DNA of 64,000 bases from Pseudescherichia sp031979925 (GTDB lineage Bacteria; Pseudomonadota; Gammaproteobacteria; Enterobacterales; Enterobacteriaceae): positions 62,001 to 126,000 of the forward strand of contig NZ_DALZFB010000005.1 in NCBI RefSeq assembly GCF_031979925.1, given 5' to 3'. Every line of letters begins with the position of its first letter. Within the stretch, counting starts at the first letter, position 1. Shown piece by piece: positions 14,794 through 22,928 of the stretch. The position numbers and the translations under genes were made by a program. The notes beneath the pieces were generated by a model. That model ran no database searches. It had not been told where the DNA came from and saw only the letters and a program-made list of their open reading frames with translations.

Positions 14794-17511
14794 ATGACAG
14801 ATGTAACCGTAAAAGCGCTGGCCGCTGAGATTCAGACCTCCGTGGACCGCCTGGTACAGCAATTTGCTGATGCAGGGATCCCGAAGGCTGCTGAAGACTC
14901 AGTAACAGCACAAGAGAAACAGACGCTGCTGGCGCACCTGAACCGTGAACACGGTTCCGCGCCGGACAAGCTGACGCTGCAGCGCAAAACGCGCAGCACG
15001 CTGAATATCCCTGGCACCGGCGGGAAGAGTAAATCGGTGCAGATCGAAGTCCGTAAAAAGCGCACCTTTGTGAAACGCGATCCGCAAGAGGCTGAACGTC
15101 TCGCCGCGGAAGAAGAGGCGAAGCGCGAAGCGGAAGAGAAGGCAACGCGTGAAGCAGAGGAAGCTGCGAAGCGTGAAGCTGAGGACAAAGCCAAGCGTGA
15201 CGCACAAGAGAAAGCGAAGCGCGAAGCCGAAGAAAAAGCGAAACGCGACACCGCTGATACGGCGAAGCGCGACGCTGCGGAAACGAGCAAAGTGAGCAAT
15301 CAACCATCTGACGAAATGACCAAAGCTGCCCAGGCTGAAAAAGCGCGTCGTGAAGCCGAAGCGCAAGAGCTGAAGCGTAAAGCTGAAGAAGAGGCGCGTC
15401 GTAAGCTTGAAGAAGAAGCACGTCGCGTAGCAGAAGAAGCACGCCGTATGGCGGAAGAAAATGAGAGGAACGGGGTTATCGAACCTGCAGAAACCGAAGA
15501 CACCAGCGATTATCACGTGACAACCTCTCAGCATGCTCGCCAGGCTGAAGATGAAAACGATCGTGAAGTAGAAGGCGGCCGTGGCCGTACCCGTACCGCT
15601 GCGAAAGCTGCCCGTCCTCAGAAGAAGGGCAATAAACACGCTGAATCCAAAGCTGACCGTGAAGAAGCGCGTGCAGCGGGCCGTGGCGGTAAAGGCGGTA
15701 AGCAACGTAAAGGTTCTTCCCTGCAGCAGGGCTTCCAGAAGCCAGCTCAGGCTGTTAACCGTGACGTTGTGATCGGTGAAACCATCACCGTTGGCGATCT
15801 GGCGAACAAGATGGCCGTTAAAGGCTCTCAGGTCATCAAAGCGATGATGAAACTGGGCGCAATGGCGACCATCAACCAGGTCATCGATCAGGAAACCGCA
15901 CAGCTGGTTGCCGAAGAGATGGGCCACAAGGTTATCCTGCGTCGTGAAAACGAGCTGGAAGAAGCAGTAATGAGCGACCGTGATACGGGCGCAGCGGCCG
16001 AGCCGCGTGCACCGGTTGTGACCATCATGGGTCACGTTGACCACGGTAAAACCTCGCTGCTTGACTATATTCGTTCTACTAAAGTGGCGTCCGGCGAAGC
16101 GGGTGGTATTACCCAGCACATCGGTGCTTACCACGTAGAAACCGAAAACGGCATGATCACCTTCCTGGATACCCCGGGCCACGCCGCGTTTACCTCCATG
16201 CGTGCTCGTGGTGCGCAGGCAACGGATATCGTTGTACTGGTGGTAGCGGCTGACGACGGCGTGATGCCGCAGACCATCGAAGCGATCCAGCACGCGAAAG
16301 CGGCGCAGGTACCGCTGGTAGTTGCGGTCAACAAAATCGATAAGCCAGAAGCTGACATGGACCGCGTGAAGAACGAACTCTCCCAGTACGGCGTTATGCC
16401 GGAAGAGTGGGGCGGTGAATCTCAGTTCATCCCTGTGTCTGCGAAAGCGGGTACCGGTATCGACGATCTGCTGAACGCTATCCTGCTGCAGGCTGAAGTT
16501 CTTGAGCTGAAAGCGGTACGTAAAGGCATGGCGAGCGGTGCGGTCATCGAATCCTTCCTTGATAAAGGTCGTGGTCCGGTTGCTACCGTGCTGGTGCGTG
16601 AAGGTACGCTGAACAAAGGCGATATCGTTCTGTGTGGCTTCGAATATGGCCGCGTGCGTGCGATGCGTAACGAACTGGGTCAGGAAGTGCTGGAAGCGGG
16701 TCCGTCCATTCCGGTGGAAATCCTGGGTCTGTCCGGTGTTCCGGCTGCCGGTGATGAAGTCACCGTTGTTCGTGACGAGAAGAAAGCGCGTGAAGTTGCG
16801 CTGTACCGTCAGGGCAAATTCCGTGAAGTTAAACTGGCGCGCCAGCAGAAATCTAAACTCGAGAACATGTTTGCTAACATGACCGAGGGCGAAGTTCACG
16901 AAGTGAACGTCGTACTGAAAGCTGACGTACAGGGCTCTGTGGAAGCGATCTCCGACTCCTTGCTGAAACTCTCTACTGACGAAGTTAAAGTGAAGATCAT
17001 CGGTTCTGGCGTAGGTGGTATCACCGAAACCGACGCAACCCTGGCTGCGGCGTCCAACGCCATCCTGGTTGGCTTCAACGTGCGTGCTGATGCCTCTGCG
17101 CGTAAAGTTATCGATGCTGAGAGCCTGGATCTGCGCTACTACTCCGTCATCTACCATCTGATCGACGAAGTGAAAGCAGCGATGAGCGGCATGCTGTCGC
17201 CTGAGCTGAAACAGCAGATTATCGGTCTGGCTGAAGTGCGTGACGTGTTCAAATCACCGAAATTCGGTGCGATCGCGGGCTGTATGGTTACCGAAGGTAC
17301 CATTAAGCGCCACAACCCAATCCGCGTTCTGCGCGATAACGTGGTTATCTACGAAGGCGAGCTGGAGTCCCTGCGCCGCTTCAAAGATGACGTTAACGAA
17401 GTCCGTAACGGCATGGAGTGTGGTATCGGCGTGAAGAACTACAACGACGTTCGCGTTGGCGATATGATCGAAGTGTTCGAGATCATTGAGATCAAACGCA
17501 GTATCGACTAA
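14794..17511 (+). CDS. infB: Translation initiation factor IF-2
   Basis: A 905-residue GTPase that brings fMet-tRNA to the 30S subunit. An N-terminal IF2N domain (1-55) is followed by a long, highly charged helix (about 100-220) made of repeats like AKREAEEK, a second IF2N domain (about 325-385), and the G domain from about 405 with GHVDHGKT, DTPGHAAF and NKID motifs. Beta-barrel and C-terminal tRNA-binding domains follow. E. coli IF-2 has 890 residues; the extra 15 fall in the charged repeat region. E. coli makes shorter forms from internal starts; I could not identify these with confidence here. Confidence 0.98.
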   Translation: MTDVTVKALAAEIQTSVDRLVQQFADAGIPKAAEDSVTAQEKQTLLAHLNREHGSAPDKLTLQRKTRSTLNIPGTGGKSKSVQIEVRKKRTFVKRDPQEAERLAAEEEAKREAEEKATREAEEAAKREAEDKAKRDAQEKAKREAEEKAKRDTADTAKRDAAETSKVSNQPSDEMTKAAQAEKARREAEAQELKRKAEEEARRKLEEEARRVAEEARRMAEENERNGVIEPAETEDTSDYHVTTSQHARQAEDENDREVEGGRGRTRTAAKAARPQKKGNKHAESKADREEARAAGRGGKGGKQRKGSSLQQGFQKPAQAVNRDVVIGETITVGDLANKMAVKGSQVIKAMMKLGAMATINQVIDQETAQLVAEEMGHKVILRRENELEEAVMSDRDTGAAAEPRAPVVTIMGHVDHGKTSLLDYIRSTKVASGEAGGITQHIGAYHVETENGMITFLDTPGHAAFTSMRARGAQATDIVVLVVAADDGVMPQTIEAIQHAKAAQVPLVVAVNKIDKPEADMDRVKNELSQYGVMPEEWGGESQFIPVSAKAGTGIDDLLNAILLQAEVLELKAVRKGMASGAVIESFLDKGRGPVATVLVREGTLNKGDIVLCGFEYGRVRAMRNELGQEVLEAGPSIPVEILGLSGVPAAGDEVTVVRDEKKAREVALYRQGKFREVKLARQQKSKLENMFANMTEGEVHEVNVVLKADVQGSVEAISDSLLKLSTDEVKVKIIGSGVGGITETDATLAAASNAILVGFNVRADASARKVIDAESLDLRYYSVIYHLIDEVKAAMSGMLSPELKQQIIGLAEVRDVFKSPKFGAIAGCMVTEGTIKRHNPIRVLRDNVVIYEGELESLRRFKDDVNEVRNGMECGIGVKNYNDVRVGDMIEVFEIIEIKRSID

Positions 17512-17514
17512 GTG

Positions 17515-17546
17515 TAGGCCGGGATCGCCTCGCGTCACCCGGCAAT
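17515..17546. repeat. REP element
   Basis: GTAGGCCGGGATCG...TCACCCGGCA, a degenerate REP palindrome between infB and its terminator. Confidence 0.65.
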
Positions 17547-17552
17547 CATATT

Positions 17553-17578
17553 AAAAGGGGCTAATAGCCCCTTTTTTG
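17553..17578 (+). terminator. Terminator between infB and rbfA
   Basis: AAGGGGCT, loop AATA region, AGCCCCTT then T residues. In E. coli transcription partly reads on into rbfA-truB. Confidence 0.85.
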
Positions 17579-17593
17579 TCTGGAGAATTTATT

Positions 17594-17995
17594 ATGGCGA
17601 AAGAATTTGGTCGCCCGCAGCGCGTGGCCCAGGAGATGCAGAAAGAGATTGCGATGATCCTGCAGCGCGAAATCAAAGATCCGCGTCTGGGCATGATGAC
17701 CACCGTTTCCGGTGTCGAAATGTCCCGCGATCTGGCCTATGCCAAAGTGTTTGTCACCTTCCTGAACGACAAAGATGAGGACGCCGTGAAAGCGGGCCTC
17801 AAAGCGTTGCAGGAAGCGTCTGGCTTTATCCGTACGCTGCTGGGCAAAGCCATGCGCCTGCGCATCGTGCCGGAGCTGACCTTCTTCTACGACAACTCGC
17901 TGGTCGAGGGGATGCGCATGTCTAACCTGGTGACCAACGTGGTGCGACAGGACGATGAGCGTCGCGTCAACCCGGACGACAGCAAGGAGGACTAA
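17594..17995 (+). CDS. rbfA: 30S ribosome-binding factor RbfA
   Basis: A 133-residue KH-like protein for 16S rRNA 5'-end maturation and cold adaptation; same length as in E. coli. It begins AKEFGRPQRVAQEM and includes the KH-type stretch DLAYAKVFVTF (about 47-57) and RIVPELTFFYD (about 88-98). ATG 17594 is chosen over the ATG 18 bp upstream because it gives this N-terminus and has GGAG nearby. It overlaps truB as TAATG. Confidence 0.97.
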   Translation: MAKEFGRPQRVAQEMQKEIAMILQREIKDPRLGMMTTVSGVEMSRDLAYAKVFVTFLNDKDEDAVKAGLKALQEASGFIRTLLGKAMRLRIVPELTFFYDNSLVEGMRMSNLVTNVVRQDDERRVNPDDSKED

Positions 17996-18942
17996 TGAGT
18001 CGTCCTCGTCGTCGCGGTCGCGACGTGCACGGCGTGCTGCTGCTGGATAAGTCTCAGGGGATGTCCAGCAACGACGTGCTGCAAAAAGTAAAGCGCCTCT
18101 ATAATGCCAACCGTGCCGGGCACACCGGCGCGCTGGATCCGCTGGCAACCGGCATGCTGCCGATCTGCCTGGGCGAGGCGACAAAGTTTTCCCAGTACCT
18201 GCTGGACTCGGATAAGCGCTACCGGGTCGTTGCTCGCCTCGGCCAGCGCACCGACACCTCCGATGCGGATGGTGAGATCGTGGAGGAGCGTCCGGTGACC
18301 TTCAGTGCGGAACAGCTTGCTGACGCGCTGGAAAGTTTTCGTGGCGACACGATGCAGGTTCCGTCGATGTACTCGGCGCTCAAGTATCAGGGCAAAAAGC
18401 TCTATGAGTACGCGCGCCAGGGCATTGAGGTGCCGCGTGAAGCACGGCCGATTACCGTCTATGAGCTGCTCTTTATTCGCCACGAAGGCAACGAGCTGGA
18501 GCTGGAAGTGCACTGCTCGAAAGGCACCTATATCCGGACTATCATTGACGATCTCGGTGAGAAGCTGGGCTGCGGGGCGCACGTGACCTTCTTGCGTCGG
18601 CTGGCCGTCAGCACCTATCCGGTCGATCGCATGGTGACCCTGGAGCAGCTGCACGCACTGGTCGCCCAGGCGGAGCAGCAGGAGAGGCCAGCCGCGCAGC
18701 TGCTGGATCCGCTGCTGATGCCGATGGACAGTCCGGCTGCGGACTTCCCGGTAGTTAACCTGCCGCTGACGTCGTCGGTCTACTTCAAGAACGGTAACCC
18801 GGTACGAACCACGGGCGCGCCGCTCGACGGGCTGGTGCGCGTGACGGAAGGTGACGAAGGTAAGTTTATCGGCATGGGCGAGATGGACGATGAGGGCCGC
18901 GTCGCCCCGCGTCGACTTGTCGTAGAGTATCCGGCGGCATAA
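17995..18942 (+). CDS. truB: tRNA pseudouridine-55 synthase TruB
   Basis: A 315-residue enzyme that makes pseudouridine 55 in the T loop of tRNAs (314 in E. coli). The catalytic aspartate lies in the motif GHTGALDPLATGML (about 42-55), followed by ATKFSQYLLDSDKRY. The C-terminal PUA-like region starts near 250. It is preceded by AAGGAGG and overlaps rbfA by one base, so translation is coupled. Confidence 0.97.
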   Translation: MSRPRRRGRDVHGVLLLDKSQGMSSNDVLQKVKRLYNANRAGHTGALDPLATGMLPICLGEATKFSQYLLDSDKRYRVVARLGQRTDTSDADGEIVEERPVTFSAEQLADALESFRGDTMQVPSMYSALKYQGKKLYEYARQGIEVPREARPITVYELLFIRHEGNELELEVHCSKGTYIRTIIDDLGEKLGCGAHVTFLRRLAVSTYPVDRMVTLEQLHALVAQAEQQERPAAQLLDPLLMPMDSPAADFPVVNLPLTSSVYFKNGNPVRTTGAPLDGLVRVTEGDEGKFIGMGEMDDEGRVAPRRLVVEYPAA

Positions 18943-19094
18943 GCTTATGCAGCTACCTTGCGATAACAGGGTACTGCGAGTAGAATATTGCCGCTTAACG
19001 TCGCGTTGGCTGGGTAACAGTGAACGGGCGTTATATCTGGGATCGCTGAATTAGAGATCGGCATCCTTTCATTCTTTTAATTCTGGAGTTCAAA

Positions 19095-19364
19095 ATGTCT
19101 CTAAGCGTTGAAGCTAAAGCAAAAATCGTTTCCGAGTTCGGTCGTGGCGAAAATGACAGCGGTTCTACCGAAGTACAGGTTGCCCTGCTGACTGCTCAGA
19201 TCAACCACCTGCAGGGTCACTTTGCAGAGCACAAAAAAGATCACCACAGCCGTCGTGGTCTGCTGCGTATGGTTTCTCAGCGTCGTAAACTGCTCGACTA
19301 CCTGAAACGTAAAGATGTTGCACGCTACACTGCGCTGATCGAGCGTCTGGGTCTGCGTCGCTAA
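19095..19364 (+). CDS. rpsO: Ribosomal protein S15
   Basis: An 89-residue primary 16S-binding protein of the 30S platform, all-helical, with the conserved DTGSxEVQ-like GSTEVQVALLT (about 21-31) and HKKDHHSRRGLLRMVSQRR (about 45-63) stretches. Length equals E. coli S15. The leader (18943-19094) carries its own promoter region; S15 represses its own translation through a leader pseudoknot in E. coli, not tested here. The terminator follows at 19384. Confidence 0.98.
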   Translation: MSLSVEAKAKIVSEFGRGENDSGSTEVQVALLTAQINHLQGHFAEHKKDHHSRRGLLRMVSQRRKLLDYLKRKDVARYTALIERLGLRR

Positions 19365-19383
19365 GTCTGGCGAGTTTCAGAGA

Positions 19384-19407
19384 AAGGGGCCTTATGGCCC
19401 CTTTTTT
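19384..19407 (+). terminator. rpsO terminator
   Basis: AAGGGGCC, loop TTAT, GGCCCCTT then a T run, between rpsO and pnp. Confidence 0.9.
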
Positions 19408-19478
19408 CAACCAGACGGCAGCAATTCACTCTAAACTATTGTATTGTTGCTTTGAATGATCTTCGTTGCAGAGGTTCG

Positions 19479-19530
19479 CGCGGCTAATGAGAGGCTTCAC
19501 CCAGGGGGGTGTCGGTTGTCATTAGTCGCG
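19479..19530 (+). promoter_or_regulatory. pnp leader RNase III hairpin
   Basis: CGCGGCTAATGA (19479-19490) pairs with TCATTAGTCGCG (19519-19530) with one G:U, capped by a partly paired GAGGCTTCACCC/GGGTGTCGGTT segment. In E. coli RNase III cuts this stem and PNPase then represses its own translation; arrangement and distance to pnp (76 bp) agree. Confidence 0.8.
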
Positions 19531-19606
19531 AGGATGCACTGAGGATCGGGTTTAACGTCAGCACGCCGCAAGGTGTGCTGTCAAACATTTAAGAAAGGGT
19601 AAAATT

Positions 19607-21742
19607 TTGCTTAATCCGATCATTCGTAAGTTCCAGTACGGTCAGCATACCGTAACCCTGGAAACCGGCATGATGGCGCGTCAGGCGACAGCAGCCGTTA
19701 TGGTAAGCATGGACGACACCGCGGTATTCGTAACCGTAGTAGGCCAGAAAAAAGCCAAACCGGGCCAGGACTTCTTCCCGCTGACCGTTAACTACCAGGA
19801 GCGTACCTACGCTGCCGGTAAAATCCCAGGTGGCTTCTTCCGTCGTGAAGGCCGTCCAAGCGAAGGCGAAACCCTGATCGCGCGCCTGATTGACCGCCCG
19901 GTTCGTCCGCTGTTCCCGGAAGGCTTCGTAAACGAAGTTCAGGTTATCGCTACCGTTGTATCCGTTAACCCGCAGGTTAACCCGGACATCGTGGCCATGA
20001 TTGGTGCTTCCGCAGCCCTCTCTCTGTCCGGTATTCCGTTCAACGGCCCGATCGGCTCTGCGCGTGTTGGTTACATCAACGACCAGTACGTTCTGAACCC
20101 GACTCAGGACGAGCTGAAAGAGAGCAAGCTGGACCTGGTGGTTGCCGGTACCGAAGCAGCTGTGCTGATGGTTGAATCCGAAGCAGAACTGCTGAGCGAA
20201 GACCAGATGCTGGGCGCGGTGGTGTTTGGCCACGAGCAGCAGCAGATCGTTATCCAGAACATCAACGACCTGGTGAAAGAAGCCGGTAAACCGCGTTGGG
20301 ACTGGCAGCCGGAAGCGGCAAACGACGCGCTGAATGCACGCGTTGCTGCCCTGGCAGAATCCCGTCTGAGCGATGCTTACCGCATCACCGACAAGCAGGA
20401 ACGTTACACTCAGGTTGACGCGATCAAATCTGAAACTATCGCTACCCTGGTTGCCGAAGACGAATCTCTGGACGCTAACGAGCTGGGCGACATCCTGCAC
20501 GCCATCGAGAAAAACGTGGTGCGTAGCCGCGTACTGGCTGGCGAGCCGCGTATCGACGGCCGTGAAAAAGATATGATCCGTGGTCTGGACGTGCGTACTG
20601 GCGTGCTGCCGCGTACTCACGGCTCCGCGCTGTTCACCCGTGGCGAAACGCAGGCGCTGGTTACCGCGACCCTGGGTACCGCACGTGACGCGCAGAACAT
20701 CGACGAGCTGATGGGCGATCGCACCGACAGCTTCCTGTTCCACTATAACTTCCCTCCATACTCCGTGGGTGAAACCGGTATGGTTGGCTCGCCGAAGCGT
20801 CGTGAGATTGGTCACGGTCGTCTGGCGAAGCGCGGCGTACTGGCTGTTATGCCGGACATCGAGAAGTTCCCGTACACCGTGCGTGTGGTGTCTGAGATCA
20901 CCGAATCCAACGGCTCCTCCTCCATGGCTTCCGTGTGCGGCGCGTCGCTGGCACTGATGGACGCCGGTGTGCCGATCAAAGCCGCCGTTGCGGGTATCGC
21001 GATGGGTCTGGTGAAAGAGGGCGACAACTTTGTCGTGCTGTCTGACATTCTGGGCGATGAAGATCACCTCGGCGATATGGACTTCAAAGTAGCGGGTTCC
21101 CGTGAAGGTATCTCTGCTCTGCAGATGGATATCAAAATTGAAGGTATCACCAAAGAGATCATGCATGCTGCGCTGAACCAGGCGAAAGGTGCACGTCTGC
21201 ATATCCTGGGCGTGATGGAGCAGGCGATCAACGCGCCGCGTGGCGACATCTCTCAGTTCGCACCGCGTATCCACACTATTAAGATCAGCCCGGACAAGAT
21301 CAAAGACGTGATCGGTAAAGGCGGCTCTGTGATTCGTGCGCTGACCGAAGAGACCGGCACCACCATCGAAATCGAAGATGACGGTACCGTGAAGATCGCA
21401 GCGACCGACGGTGAGAAGGCGAAATATGCTATCCGCCGTATCGAAGAGATCACTGCCGAGATCGAAGTTGGCCGTATCTACAATGGTAAAGTGACCCGTA
21501 TCGTTGACTTTGGCGCGTTCGTTGCCATCGGCGGCGGTAAAGAGGGTCTGGTACACATCTCTCAGATCGCTGACAAGCGCGTTGAGAAAGTGACCGACTA
21601 CCTGCAGATGGGTCAGGAAGTACCGGTGAAAGTTCTGGAAGTTGACCGCCAGGGCCGTGTCCGTCTGAGCATCAAAGAAGCAACCGAGCAGTCTCCGTCC
21701 GCTGATGCGCCGCAGGCGCCGGCAGCAGACCAGGGCGAGTAA
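19607..21742 (+). CDS. pnp: Polynucleotide phosphorylase
   Basis: A 711-residue 3'-5' phosphorolytic exoribonuclease of the RNA degradosome, same length as in E. coli. Two RNase PH domains (about 1-150 and 310-540) flank an all-helical domain; then a KH domain (about 553-612, with VIGKGGSVIRAL) and an S1 domain (about 620-690, with GKVTRIVDFGAF). The TTG start at 19607 gives MLNPIIRKF as in E. coli. Autoregulated through the leader hairpin. Confidence 0.98.
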   Translation: MLNPIIRKFQYGQHTVTLETGMMARQATAAVMVSMDDTAVFVTVVGQKKAKPGQDFFPLTVNYQERTYAAGKIPGGFFRREGRPSEGETLIARLIDRPVRPLFPEGFVNEVQVIATVVSVNPQVNPDIVAMIGASAALSLSGIPFNGPIGSARVGYINDQYVLNPTQDELKESKLDLVVAGTEAAVLMVESEAELLSEDQMLGAVVFGHEQQQIVIQNINDLVKEAGKPRWDWQPEAANDALNARVAALAESRLSDAYRITDKQERYTQVDAIKSETIATLVAEDESLDANELGDILHAIEKNVVRSRVLAGEPRIDGREKDMIRGLDVRTGVLPRTHGSALFTRGETQALVTATLGTARDAQNIDELMGDRTDSFLFHYNFPPYSVGETGMVGSPKRREIGHGRLAKRGVLAVMPDIEKFPYTVRVVSEITESNGSSSMASVCGASLALMDAGVPIKAAVAGIAMGLVKEGDNFVVLSDILGDEDHLGDMDFKVAGSREGISALQMDIKIEGITKEIMHAALNQAKGARLHILGVMEQAINAPRGDISQFAPRIHTIKISPDKIKDVIGKGGSVIRALTEETGTTIEIEDDGTVKIAATDGEKAKYAIRRIEEITAEIEVGRIYNGKVTRIVDFGAFVAIGGGKEGLVHISQIADKRVEKVTDYLQMGQEVPVKVLEVDRQGRVRLSIKEATEQSPSADAPQAPAADQGE

Positions 21743-21753
21743 CGTTGCCATTA

Positions 21754-21780
21754 GCTCCTCGCCGCTGGCGGGGAGCTTTT
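21754..21780 (+). terminator. pnp terminator
   Basis: GCTCCTCGCC, loop GCT, GGCGGGGAGC then TTTT, 11 bp after the stop. Confidence 0.8.
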
Positions 21781-21854
21781 ACAACCGGGCAGGATGCCAG
21801 CATTGCAGCCGGGGGACAGGACGTTCAACCTTTTGTTGTCTTCGGGAGTAGGAA

Positions 21855-22739
21855 ATGAAGCCTTTTTTGCGCTGGTGTTTCGTTGCGACAGCTCTAACGC
21901 TGGCAGGATGCAGCAACTCTGCCTGGCGTAAGAACGAAGTCCTCGCAGTGCCACTGCAACCGACTTTGCAGCAGGAAGTGATTCTGGCACGTATGGAACA
22001 AATTCTTGCCAGTCGGGCTTTAACCGATGATGAACGCGCACAGCTTTTATATGAGCGCGGAGTGTTGTATGATAGTCTCGGTCTGAGGGCACTAGCGCGA
22101 AATGATTTTTCACAAGCGCTGGCAATCCGACCCGATATGCCTGAGGTGTTTAACTACCTCGGCATTTACTTAACGCAGGCAGGCAATTTTGATGCTGCCT
22201 ATGAAGCGTTTGATTCTGTACTTGAGCTTGATCCAACTTACAACTACGCGCACTTGAATCGCGGTATCGCTCTCTACTACGGCGGTCGTGACAAGTTAGC
22301 GCAAGATGATCTGCTGGCGTTTTATCAAGACGATCCCAACGATCCTTTCCGCAGCCTGTGGCTTTATCTCGCCGAGCAGAAGCTCGATGAGAAGCAGGCG
22401 AAAGAAGCACTGGAACAGCGCTTCGAGAAATCGGACAAGGAGCAATGGGGATGGAACATTGTCGAGTTCTACCTGGGCAACATTGACGAAAAAACGTTAA
22501 TGGAACGCCTGAAGGCGGACGCAACGGATAACACCTCGCTCGCTGAGCATCTCAGTGAAACCAACTTCTATTTAGGTAAGTACTACCTAAGTCTGGGGGA
22601 AAAGGACAGCGCTACGGCACTGTTCAAATTAGCGGTTGCTAACAACGTACACAACTATGTTGAGCACCGTTATGCATTGTTGGAATTATCGCTCTTGGGC
22701 CAGGAGCAAGACGACCTGGCAGAATCGGACCAGCAATAG
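21855..22739 (+). CDS. nlpI: Lipoprotein NlpI
   Basis: A 294-residue outer-membrane lipoprotein with TPR repeats, same length as in E. coli. The lipobox LAGC puts the lipidated cysteine at about 19; TPR helices run from about 60 to 275 (for example PEVFNYLGIYLTQAG and YNYAHLNRGIALYYGG). It acts as an adaptor for the protease Prc and for peptidoglycan hydrolases such as MepS. It lies between pnp and deaD as usual; the E. coli deaD transcript starts within or near nlpI. Confidence 0.97.
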   Translation: MKPFLRWCFVATALTLAGCSNSAWRKNEVLAVPLQPTLQQEVILARMEQILASRALTDDERAQLLYERGVLYDSLGLRALARNDFSQALAIRPDMPEVFNYLGIYLTQAGNFDAAYEAFDSVLELDPTYNYAHLNRGIALYYGGRDKLAQDDLLAFYQDDPNDPFRSLWLYLAEQKLDEKQAKEALEQRFEKSDKEQWGWNIVEFYLGNIDEKTLMERLKADATDNTSLAEHLSETNFYLGKYYLSLGEKDSATALFKLAVANNVHNYVEHRYALLELSLLGQEQDDLAESDQQ

Positions 22740-22847
22740 CTGACGACATAAACATCAGCCCACAATCTTTTTGATTGCCATCATCTTCACGGGTGAGGGC
22801 GTTGTTGTTCGTCAATACACCTACTTTGAGCCGGTTCACACTTTTCA

Positions 22848-22928
22848 ATGAAAATTGCAGATCAATTTCATGATGAGTTATGTAGACTGGCCGCCAATGA
22901 CATTGAGGCACTCGTACTACATGGCTGA
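22848..22928 (+). CDS. yrbN: Small protein YrbN
   Basis: A 26-residue peptide, beginning MKIADQFHDELCRLAA and ending ALVLHG, nearly the same as E. coli YrbN. It overlaps the first eight bases of deaD (ATGGCTGA), so deaD starts inside its last codons; translational coupling is likely. Function unknown; in E. coli it is a confirmed small protein of the deaD leader. Confidence 0.85.
   Translation: MKIADQFHDELCRLAANDIEALVLHG

Noticed and set aside
14899..17157. Long open frame (about 750 codons) on the minus strand of infB
   Set aside because: It is a mirror of the strong codon bias in infB; composition (many His, Phe, Arg) and lack of a start site or family motif show it is not a gene.
19408..19606. 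SraG small RNA, known in E. coli between rpsO and pnp
   Set aside because: No separate promoter/terminator pair could be recognised on the minus strand by eye; a covariance search would be needed.
19589..21751. Long open frame (about 720 codons) opposite pnp
   Set aside because: Same codon-bias shadow; pnp on the plus strand is certain.
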